Origin: Selaginella moellendorffii
Taxonomy: Eukaryota > Streptophyta > Lycopodiopsida > Selaginellales > Selaginellaceae
Reading direction: 5' to 3'
Length of the DNA stretch: 64,000 nt
Assembly (NCBI RefSeq): GCF_000143415.4
Contig: NW_003314285.1
Span: 1,616,966 to 1,680,965, forward strand
Position 1 is the first letter of the stretch, and each line of letters starts with the position of its first letter. The notes beneath the pieces were generated by a model, which ran no database searches, was not told the DNA's origin, and saw only the letters and a list, made by a program, of their open reading frames with translations. This document shows, in pieces, positions 57,227-64,000 of the stretch. Made by a program: the position numbers and the translations under genes.

Positions 57227-59057
57227 GCATGTTGGACAGCATCACGAGAGTTGCGGCATTGTTGGAATCCATCTCCAGGAGCCGTGCTGCCGCTTGATCG
57301 CCGGTCTGGAAGCTCTGGCAAGCGGACAGGAGAGATCTCCAGGAAAAGCTTCCAGGAAGGCAAGGCATGGTATCGATCAAAACTTCCAGATCTTCTCGAC
57401 TCGCGCAGCAAGAGAGGAGATTGAGGACGCAGGTGTAGTGCTCCACTTTCGGTTCCAGGCGAAAGTCACTCCTCATCGACTGGAAATGCAGGAGGCCTTG
57501 GTCGACAAGGCCTCTGTGAGTGACTCCGGAAAGGACGTTGAGGAAGGAGATTTCATCAGGCGTGTCACCCTCCAGAACCATTCTTTGGAGGAGATGGATC
57601 GCTGCTCGGGAGTCTCCACTCCGAGCATAAGCTGCGAGCATGGAGTTCCACGACAGCAAGTCCGGGCGAGCGAGAGCTGCGAAAGTGGACGATGCCGACT
57701 CGAGATCTCCATGCAAAGCGTGAGCTGCGAGCATCGAGTTCCAGGAGGCGGTGTCCTTGTCGGGAATGGAGTGGAAGAGCTCGGAGGCCGCTTTGATATG
57801 CCCACTCTGTGCATATCCCAGCAGCAAGATGTTCTTGCCGAAGAGGTCCCAGCACGGCATCCTGTGGAAGATGGTCTCGAGAGTTTCGACTCCCTTGCTC
57901 TTGCAGCAGTGCATCAGAGCGTTCCAAGACGATTGCATTCTCTCCGGGGAGATGTCGAAGATGGATTTTGCCTCGCCGATGCAACCAGCGACTCCGAATC
58001 CAGTGATCATGGCCGCGAAGGACGCCGCTGTCGACTCTGGCATCTTTCTTAGCACTTCCACGGCGGCTGCCATATACCCGGCTTGGGCATAGCTTGACGA
58101 GAGGGCGTTCCAGCACACGCTGTTTCTCCGTGGCATTGCATCAAAGAGTGATTTTGCTTCTTGAATTCTGTCCGAGAGAATACTGGCCTCGAGAAGAACA
58201 GTGCAGGAAACCACGTCGTGGCATGGAAACAGATCAAACACAAGCTTTGCTTCTCTTACGTGTTTGTGATGAGCAGACGCTTGCAGAAGACACGTCCAGG
58301 CGACGAAGTTCTTCTCGGGCATTGCATCAAACAAGCGTTTGAGTTCTTCCAGGGTGGAGCACAGCTCTAGGAGTGCGGAGTAGACCATCACGTCGTGGCA
58401 TGGCATTTTGTGAAATAGTGTTTGAGCTCTTGCGATATGCCCGCCTTGGGCATATCCTTGAACCATGGCGGTCCAGAGCACCACATCTCTCTCTGGCATT
58501 TCATCAAACAGTGACTTGGCTTGTTCGTACAAAGAGCTCTCGCTTGACGTGAGGAACGCTTGGATAACAGCAGTGCAAGACTCGAGACTTAACGCAGGCA
58601 TCTTTTGCAAAAGCTTGACAGCGCTACCGAAATCCGAGATTTGGGTACTTGCTGCAACTATAACGTTCCAGCAAACGGAATTCCTTTGTGGAAGTGATTC
58701 AAAGAACTTCTTAGCTTCTCCCAAGCCTAAAATCTGGCAAAGCATTTTCAATACAATCGTGGACGAAACGACGTCCTTGAAGGGCATCTTGTTGAAAGTA
58801 ATCAGTGCTTCATCAAAATGCCAGTTTCGGGCATTTTCTTGAAGAAGAATGTTCCACGAAAAGGCGTTCTTGTGGGGCATCGAATCGAAAAACCTCTTTG
58901 CATCTTGGATCTGTCCCAGCCTTCCAAACGTCGAAACGATTAAATTCGAGAGAAAAGTGTCAGTGGCGTCTAACAGAAGGCGTTGTTTGATGTCCAAAAG
59001 CTCACGAACAGTGCCACAACTTCTTATTAGAGCCGCCAGTTTCCATCTTTGTTGCAT
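57210..59057 (-). CDS. S-type PPR protein, 615 residues, single exon
   Basis: Start: WKLAALIRSCGTVRELLDIKQRLL. Many 31-residue repeats follow with the pattern FDSMPHKNAFSWNILLQENARNWHFDEAL. The MP is often replaced by CHDV-type ends (FPCHDVVSCTVLLEA), so this is a more diverged cousin of the protein at 43521. It finishes with ISFLNVLSGVTHRGLVDQGL, YTCVLNLLSCCASREDLEVL, FSWRSLLSACQSF and NNAATLVMLSNMLKLPA, the E region being cut off, much as in the 43521 gene. The role is organellar RNA binding; the target is unknown. The 3' end overlaps the neighbouring PPR gene by 17 bp on the opposite strand. Confidence 0.9.
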   Translation of the reverse strand: MQQRWKLAALIRSCGTVRELLDIKQRLLLDATDTFLSNLIVSTFGRLGQIQDAKRFFDSMPHKNAFSWNILLQENARNWHFDEALITFNKMPFKDVVSSTIVLKMLCQILGLGEAKKFFESLPQRNSVCWNVIVAASTQISDFGSAVKLLQKMPALSLESCTAVIQAFLTSSESSLYEQAKSLFDEMPERDVVLWTAMVQGYAQGGHIARAQTLFHKMPCHDVMVYSALLELCSTLEELKRLFDAMPEKNFVAWTCLLQASAHHKHVREAKLVFDLFPCHDVVSCTVLLEASILSDRIQEAKSLFDAMPRRNSVCWNALSSSYAQAGYMAAAVEVLRKMPESTAASFAAMITGFGVAGCIGEAKSIFDISPERMQSSWNALMHCCKSKGVETLETIFHRMPCWDLFGKNILLLGYAQSGHIKAASELFHSIPDKDTASWNSMLAAHALHGDLESASSTFAALARPDLLSWNSMLAAYARSGDSRAAIHLLQRMVLEGDTPDEISFLNVLSGVTHRGLVDQGLLHFQSMRSDFRLEPKVEHYTCVLNLLSCCASREDLEVLIDTMPCLPGSFSWRSLLSACQSFQTGDQAAARLLEMDSNNAATLVMLSNMLKLPA

Positions 59058-59422
59058 CTATCGATCATCTCCAACCTTTTTTTCTGATTTTCTGGAATGA
59101 AAGATTAAAGATAAAGATTTGCCAGGGAAGATCACGAGAGCACAACGTCACCATTTTCCATTCTTCGCTCGTCTCAAATCTTCAGATTTCTAGAATGCAG
59201 CGCTAAGCGCTCAAGTCATCTCATTTGGAAAACTCGAGGAGATCGTCTTTAAAGAGGAAGGAGGAGCGTTTTTTTATTCATGTGTGACCAATCATTGTGT
59301 GGGTGGAGTGTTTGATCGATCGATCTTGATCTATCCCTGCTGGGTCCTCGTTCCAGCGTTCGTGGAGGCCGATCTCTTCTTGTGTCCTCTTCTGCGTCTC
59401 TGCAATTTCCCAAGTTCCAACA

Positions 59423-59611
59423 ATGTCATGGTCGTTTTGGCGAGTTCAATCCAATCAATCGAGAAGAGTTCAAGGAATTGGAGTGGATGACCCTACTTTT
59501 CTTCCTCGGCGCCTCCTCCGCCGCCTCATGAGCGATGGAGCATTGGTAGAAGCTGGTCTCGCCGGTCGCACCATCGCTTCTCTCTCTCGCTCTCTCCTTT
59601 TTCGCGCCTAA
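59423..59611 (+). CDS. Hypothetical small ORF, 62 residues
   Basis: An open frame with a plausible ATG between two divergent genes. It starts MSWSFWRVQSNQSRR, is rich in Arg and Leu (PRRLLRRLMSDGALVEAGLAGR) and ends SRSLLFRA. No family is recognised and no introns are seen. It could be a small basic organellar protein or chance. The rest of 59058-59727 shows only pyrimidine tracts and an ATCGATCGATC run near 59311. Confidence 0.25.
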   Translation: MSWSFWRVQSNQSRRVQGIGVDDPTFLPRRLLRRLMSDGALVEAGLAGRTIASLSRSLLFRA

Positions 59612-59727
59612 ATCGACAGTCAAAGAGTTTAAAGCCGCGACCCTTGGATTCGCCACGTCATCAATCCACGTGTCCAAGATATAAAACCAGTTACAAAATG
59701 CGCCCCTAGGGTTTGATACAAGCAGCG

Positions 59728-60972
59728 ATGGTGGACGCACGATTCTTCCCCAGTCGCAAGCAGGCCTGGTACGCTGGATTCCATGGCGTGAAGCCGGAGC
59801 TCTGGTGGGATGGATTCTCCTCCCGGGTGGAGCTCAATGCCACAATCTCCGATAGATTGGGCGGCAGTGTTGGTTCTTGGACGTCTGGCTCGCTGCCCTG
59901 GGGCTACTCCAAGCAGATGCTGCTGATCGTGGGCGCCATCGATCGCGAGGGCCACGAATCCCTCACGGAGTCGCAGTGCCGGGCCGCGATCGCGGAGTAC
60001 GAGCGCTACAACGACTGCAATCTCGAGGCCATGCAGCGGCTCATCGTCCACTTCCGGCTGCCGCTGGACAAGGTCTCGCGGATCAGTCGCGAGGAGCAGA
60101 GCTGGATCGTGCGCGACCTCTACTGCGCAGGGGGATTTCCAGAGAAGGTGGTGGTGATGGAGAGGCTCATGAGCGTCAAATCGTGGGCTTGCTACAGGAA
60201 TGTGGAGGTGGGGGAGCTCTTGCCGGATCAGCGGACCAAGGGCGAGGAGATCCGCCTGGGATGTGTGGACAATGTGGTGCTTTCTCATGGATCATCGCCA
60301 CAGGCTGCTAAGATGATGGATTACGACCAGCTGTTTGATGATTCGCTCCAGCGGCTGCGAGAGAGGCGCTCGCGCCCGTGCTTTTACGAAAGCTTCGCCT
60401 ACTTCTATGGCCATCGTGGACAGTATGGTGAGGAAGAGATGGGTGACGATGAAGAACAAGAAGACGTGATCAAGCAAGAAGTCGATGATCACGACGTGAA
60501 GCCAAATGTTACAAATGGTTGGACCAAGAATGCGGCACCAGTTTCCGGTATCTTCGAGGTGGTGGTGGGAGCAAATAGTTCTATCAACTTCCAGCCGTGT
60601 GGTGTTCCTGGCCCAGGGGCGAAACGAAGTGTGTTCGAGGTCAAGGTGGCGGCAGATGGGTCTCTCAGTTTCCAGCCTTTCGCAGATTGTTGCTCAAAAG
60701 CTCGCGTGAAGCAGGAGGTGATCGAAGCCAAGGTGAAGACTGAAGTTGATGGTGATGGGAATTTTGCGAATGGTGCTGTCAAACGCGATGCTGATCATGG
60801 TGGTGAGGATCATCGCCGGAGGAGCACTTGTGATCAGCAGCAGCAGCAGCAGCATTTGGGCGTGACAACTCCGCCGCTGAAAAAGCCCAAGCGGAGGGAA
60901 ATCCTGTCCATGTTCAAAGGTACGCGGCTTTTGGTTGACCGCTTTGCTCCCTCCTTTCCTAAATCAAGATGA
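59728..60972 (+). CDS. Probable nuclear protein with SUMO-type motifs, unknown family
   Basis: 414 residues from ATG at 59728; an in-frame TTG 15 bases earlier is not a plausible start. The N-terminal half is a folded domain I do not recognise: WYAGFHGVKPELWWDGF, LPWGYSKQMLLIVGAID, SQCRAAIAEYERYNDCNLEAM, QSWIVRDLYCAGGFPEK and RLRERRSRPCFYESF. The C-terminal half is acidic and disordered, with three psi-K-x-E sites at about K249 (IKQE), K328 (VKQE) and K337 (VKTE), a short Gln run and a basic LKKPKRRE nuclear-signal-like segment near residue 386. Two related blocks (SGIFEVVVGANSSINFQP and RSVFEVKVAADGSLSFQP) form an internal repeat of about 36 residues. It is transcribed toward the large gene 94 bp downstream. 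Confidence 0.6.
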   Translation: MVDARFFPSRKQAWYAGFHGVKPELWWDGFSSRVELNATISDRLGGSVGSWTSGSLPWGYSKQMLLIVGAIDREGHESLTESQCRAAIAEYERYNDCNLEAMQRLIVHFRLPLDKVSRISREEQSWIVRDLYCAGGFPEKVVVMERLMSVKSWACYRNVEVGELLPDQRTKGEEIRLGCVDNVVLSHGSSPQAAKMMDYDQLFDDSLQRLRERRSRPCFYESFAYFYGHRGQYGEEEMGDDEEQEDVIKQEVDDHDVKPNVTNGWTKNAAPVSGIFEVVVGANSSINFQPCGVPGPGAKRSVFEVKVAADGSLSFQPFADCCSKARVKQEVIEAKVKTEVDGDGNFANGAVKRDADHGGEDHRRRSTCDQQQQQQHLGVTTPPLKKPKRREILSMFKGTRLLVDRFAPSFPKSR

Positions 60973-60980
60973 AGCTTGAT

Positions 60981-61040
60981 TTAGAATATCAATCAGGATA
61001 TTCTAATAAGTGCAGGACAAATATATATTAGAATATCCTG
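60981..61040. repeat. Overlapping inverted repeats between two genes
   Basis: TTAGAATATC (60981-60990) pairs with GATATTCTAA (60997-61006). The same right arm, extended to CAGGATATTCTAA (60994-61006), pairs perfectly over 13 bp with TTAGAATATCCTG (61028-61040). The two hairpins exclude each other. They sit 27 bp before the start codon at 61067. Confidence 0.8.
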
Positions 61041-61066
61041 ACGAAGGTGGCAAAAAGGGTTTGTTT

Positions 61067-63589
61067 ATGGCGACGCTCAAGGACGATCTTCTTCAGGCGC
61101 TTTGGCGTGGTGGGGAGCCCACGATCGCGTTCGCAACTGGAGGCCAGATCGATGAAGCAACGATTCCAGCCTCTCTTTCAGTGGAAGGCGTCGGGAGGGT
61201 CGATGTTCCTTTGCCACAGCAAGATCTGGACAAGATCAAGGCAGCCGCTGAGTGCTATAGGTCCCAGATATGGAGAGTGAGTGCGTCCAAGATCTCGTGC
61301 CCTGAGAATCCAGATCTCCTGGAAAAGGCCGCCCACGACATTGCTGCCCAGGCTCTTCAGCTCGGCATGGAGGTGGAAGTGGAGCTCTCCGAGATGTTTC
61401 TCATGGAATCAGGTAGTGAGCCTCTAATGTTTGTGATGAAGAGTTCTTGCTTAGCGACCATGATCATCCAGCTCCCCACCCAATCTGGCCACTCAGGTGG
61501 AAAGCTCACCATCTCGCATGAGGATTCATCCAAGGAATTCAACTTCCATTCCAGGACAGATTGCTACCATGCCATCTTTTTCCGCGGTTGTAGGAACAAA
61601 CTCGCTGAGGTGACCAAGGGATCAAGGGTGTGCTTGGTTTTTAGATTGCTGGCCAAGAAGGCAAACTTTCTTTCCGTGGACAACTTCCCATTCTTCGCCT
61701 CCACATCAGGGCGTGTCAAGTCGCTACTCCAGCGCTGGGCCGCCACTAGTTCACCGAGTGCAAGGGATTTGATGGTGGTTCCACTGGGTCACTCATATTC
61801 GTCCATGAGCTTTCATGGTCTCAAGGGGCACGACCGTGTGGTGACTGCACTCGTTATGAACTGCGACTTTCTGGAGCTCCATCTCTGCACGCTCACGAAA
61901 CGAGTAAAGCAGGAGATAGAGAATTACTGGGTTGAAAATTGGGTTTCAGCGACAGATGACCTCCGAATTGACTATGGGAGGTGGAACGTCTTGGATATAG
62001 ACGTGCTCCGGTCATGTAGCGGCTATAAGAACGAGCCATTCATGAGCAGCAGCGTTGTCGACGATGAGGTTGACGTCTTTCATGTTGCAGCGCTGGTGGT
62101 CTGGCCTGCAAGCAGGAAATTGCAGGTTTTGAAGCATAACTGGAGCTCTTTGAAGAAAAACTTGAGGTCGCTCATCGCACGAGTTCTGGAAAAACACTTG
62201 GCTCGCCTCGACTCGACCGAGGCCAAGAGGGATGTGCACAACCTGGTGTGTGTCTTGCAAGGCCAAAATTGTAACAGCGGTGTCGAGGTTGAGGTTTGGG
62301 CTCAGGTTTTAGACTTGTGCTGTAAGTCTGGGCTCGAGGAAGATGCTCTGATGCTTGTAAAGGCTTGGGGAAATTATCATCCATTGTTTTGGACAGCGAT
62401 GTCTAAGTTGCCATGGGACGATGTCAAAAAGTGCATGATCTCATTTCGATTTCAATCAGAGAGATCTATGGATCTGGTTATGGAGCTCAAGTCAGTTGGA
62501 CGTGAGGATGATGCACTAGAGCTTGCAAAGTTGTTGGCGCGGCATGTGCACTATGATGTTAAGATTTTGGAGTTTTGCTTGAGCTATGGGCTTAAGGACG
62601 AGGTGACAGAAATCCTGAAAGACATGCCAATCGAGAAGATTGCAGTGGCTGCGCATCGAGAAGAGTATCGCGAAGCTGTGGAACTTCGCATCGGATCCAT
62701 GGAAAAGGCTTTTAACAGCGGCACATATACTAGAGCCTATAATCTGGATCCTGTGGCACGGATGATTCTTAAGGTGGCAGGATACGGCTCCCACGACTTG
62801 GCAACAGCTTTTGCATCCAAGCTCCAGAGTCTTTTGCCTAATTACATCGATCCGGGAAATATGCAAGGGGAACCTTTTCTGGCAGCATTCCTCTTGTCAA
62901 GGGAGCTTGTGTCATATGAAGTGGCATTCAACTGCGCCCGGGATCGGAATTATGTGGAACTAGTCGCGGTGATAGCAGGGATGAAAGACGCGGCCGGTTT
63001 CATAGGCTTGAAGGAGACGAACAAAAATATGGCAAGGCTGTTCAAGGACCTATGTTTACACGTTCTCGAATGGGAACAAGTGTTTGATGGAGAGGAGGAC
63101 AAGGCCTTGGTCGAGTACAACGGCAGCAAGAAGCCCAAGTTGCAAGGCATGAGCGAAAAGTTCCAAGAGTTTGTGGAGGCAGTGCTGTGGTTTGGAGATG
63201 AGGGAATGATCGCAGCCATGGTTGACCAGCTCGTCGTTCGGATCCACGTAATATGGAAGCTACTCTACAAGGAGTGTGGATTGGTGCAAAGAGTGGTGAG
63301 CTTTGGTGTTCCGGCGGCGACCGAAGCTCTCAGATATCTGGTGGAAGCGAGGAGAGATCACTTGCGCAGAGGTGTGAGATATGGAATGGATGATATGATC
63401 ACGTGGTATCCCCCTCGCAAGCGAGCCAGGATTTGTGGCACTGACTTGGATCCAGACCAGGTGAAGGAAAATCCTCGACTGCTTCGTGTTGTTTGTGATA
63501 TCAGGAAGGAACAGTGGGAAGCCCATGCCAGCCTCGAAGTTAACTACTTGGAAAACTTGCTAGACAATGATCTTAAGATTACCTCGTAG
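61067..63589 (+). CDS. Large protein with a degenerate 2OG-Fe(II) oxygenase-like domain
   Basis: 840 residues, one exon, from ATG at 61067; the frame is open 57 bases further up, from a GTG after a stop. Residues 1-190 follow the layout of a prolyl-4-hydroxylase-like family: TIAFATGGQIDEA, GVGRVDVPLPQQDLDKIKAAA, WRVSASKISCPENPDLLE, LGMEVEVELSEMFLMESGSEPL, IIQLPTQSGHSGGKLTISH, YHAIFFRGCRNKLAEVTKGSRVCLVFRLL. In active members an H-x-D lies just before the IIQLP-like strand and a His in the DCEHEV-like turn; here these read VMKSSCLAT and GCRNKL, so the iron triad is missing, while the Arg that would hold 2-oxoglutarate (GSR) is kept. The remaining 650 residues are mostly helical, unrecognised, with a basic PRKRARI patch near the end. 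It is probably a pseudoenzyme (inference). Confidence 0.6.
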   Translation: MATLKDDLLQALWRGGEPTIAFATGGQIDEATIPASLSVEGVGRVDVPLPQQDLDKIKAAAECYRSQIWRVSASKISCPENPDLLEKAAHDIAAQALQLGMEVEVELSEMFLMESGSEPLMFVMKSSCLATMIIQLPTQSGHSGGKLTISHEDSSKEFNFHSRTDCYHAIFFRGCRNKLAEVTKGSRVCLVFRLLAKKANFLSVDNFPFFASTSGRVKSLLQRWAATSSPSARDLMVVPLGHSYSSMSFHGLKGHDRVVTALVMNCDFLELHLCTLTKRVKQEIENYWVENWVSATDDLRIDYGRWNVLDIDVLRSCSGYKNEPFMSSSVVDDEVDVFHVAALVVWPASRKLQVLKHNWSSLKKNLRSLIARVLEKHLARLDSTEAKRDVHNLVCVLQGQNCNSGVEVEVWAQVLDLCCKSGLEEDALMLVKAWGNYHPLFWTAMSKLPWDDVKKCMISFRFQSERSMDLVMELKSVGREDDALELAKLLARHVHYDVKILEFCLSYGLKDEVTEILKDMPIEKIAVAAHREEYREAVELRIGSMEKAFNSGTYTRAYNLDPVARMILKVAGYGSHDLATAFASKLQSLLPNYIDPGNMQGEPFLAAFLLSRELVSYEVAFNCARDRNYVELVAVIAGMKDAAGFIGLKETNKNMARLFKDLCLHVLEWEQVFDGEEDKALVEYNGSKKPKLQGMSEKFQEFVEAVLWFGDEGMIAAMVDQLVVRIHVIWKLLYKECGLVQRVVSFGVPAATEALRYLVEARRDHLRRGVRYGMDDMITWYPPRKRARICGTDLDPDQVKENPRLLRVVCDIRKEQWEAHASLEVNYLENLLDNDLKITS

Positions 63590-63660
63590 AAGTTCGTTTT
63601 CTATCTAATGTTTAAAGTTCTATCTAATCAATATCAAAGACCTTCTTACCTAGATAGAAA

Positions 63661-64000
63661 ATGAGCAGTGGGAGCCTGGGATTGCTCCTACACTGTGGTG
63701 GGTCTTTTGCATTCGCTCCAGATTCTCGTTTTTTCTCGGCAAGCTTGACGAGGAGCGAGAGAGGAGGAGGAGGAGTTCTTCGGGCATTGAGACTCCACCA
63801 GCAAATAGCTCAAGTTGCCGAGCAGGCCATCGCTGATGCCTCGTCTTCTCTCGACGGCCCAATTGAGCTCCCCGGCGATTTGGAGCAGCCCACCTCGCCA
63901 CTCCAAATCGCAGGTAGCGTCGTTCTCACTGGTGCCATCTCGGTTCTTCTCCTCCGCTCGTTGAGACGACGATACAAAGAAGCCAAAGAGAAGGTTCTTC
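63661..64000 (+). CDS. 5' end of a gene cut by the window edge, probably plastid-targeted
   Basis: The ATG at 63661 opens a frame with no stop to the last base (113 codons). The first 45 residues are Ser/Arg/Gly-rich (APDSRFFSASLTRSERGGGG), like a transit peptide. An amphipathic acidic stretch follows (LHQQIAQVAEQAIADASSSLDGP, IELPGDLEQP). Then comes one hydrophobic helix, LQIAGSVVLTGAISVLLLRS, followed by a charged RRRYKEAKEK. It looks like a single-pass plastid membrane protein. The family cannot be named from this part. Confidence 0.6.
   Translation, partial: MSSGSLGLLLHCGGSFAFAPDSRFFSASLTRSERGGGGVLRALRLHQQIAQVAEQAIADASSSLDGPIELPGDLEQPTSPLQIAGSVVLTGAISVLLLRSLRRRYKEAKEKVL

Noticed and set aside
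57057-58052. 331-residue plus-strand open frame
   Set aside because: Antisense shadow of the minus-strand PPR at 57210-59057; it is rich in repeated periodic residues that mirror the PPR motifs.
59728-63589. One gene joining 59728-60972 and 61067-63589 by splicing
   Set aside because: A donor at about 60920 with the acceptor at 61014 gives the wrong phase and a quick stop; no in-phase strong donor is seen. Two genes are preferred, but cDNA could change this.
1-64000. CRISPR arrays, bacterial operons, riboswitches, attachment sites
   Set aside because: The window is eukaryotic nuclear DNA; no spaced direct-repeat array or bacterial regulatory structure was found.

Overview
The window looks like nuclear DNA of a lycophyte, most probably Selaginella (inference). 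The grounds are many intron-poor PPR genes, very short introns (about 45-110 nt) with GT..AG borders, GC-rich coding exons set in AT-rich spacers, and plant families: GH127/DUF1680, DOMON-cytochrome b561, A-type P450, a plastid NicO-like protein and a nuclear tRNA-Gln. No bacterial operon logic applies. Exon models were accepted only when splice sites, reading frame and family alignment agreed.

Layout. 1-9.2 kb is decayed: a duplicated AT-rich block, two PPR pseudogene copies, a T/G-rich unidentified stretch and a B-lectin-like relic. 9.4-12.6 kb holds an intact 12-exon GH127 gene. 13.0-43.5 kb is a segmental array. A unit made of a pseudouridine-synthase relic 'tail' and a short-chain dehydrogenase (SDR) region is present as SDR copies A (truncated, frameshifted), B (frameshifted, truncated) and C (apparently intact, 344 aa). 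Each SDR copy carries the same upstream AT-rich cassette: a small acidic/aromatic ORF, a Ty3/gypsy integrase relic and a small secreted-protein ORF. Between copies A and B lie two head-to-tail Helitrons on the minus strand. One is about 8.3 kb with both termini and a decayed Rep/helicase gene; the other is truncated. The longer one carries about 2.3 kb of captured host sequence, including RPN11-like and WEE1-like exon fragments. One deletion that removed SDR-A exons 2-5, the next tail and the end of the second Helitron would explain the present order (inference).

43.5-64 kb is the gene-rich half: a PPR gene overlapping the SDR-C stop codon tail to tail, P450 relics and one nearly intact P450 with a hinge frameshift, a DOMON/b561 protein, tRNA-Gln(UUG), a plastid-type small membrane protein, a NicO-like transporter, two PPR genes overlapping tail to tail, a probable nuclear protein with SUMO-type motifs, a large protein resembling 2OG-Fe(II) oxygenases but lacking the iron ligands, and the start of a further gene cut by the window edge.

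The genes do not form one pathway. PPR proteins, the NicO-like protein and the two transit-peptide-like proteins probably serve organelles; the SDR resembles the ER 3-ketodihydrosphingosine reductase of sphingolipid synthesis; GH127 and DOMON-b561 act in the wall/apoplast or plasma membrane. The most unusual signals are the Helitron tandem with host-gene capture, two 60-bp micro-inversions between paralogous tails, and the AT-rich secreted-protein/lectin cassette.
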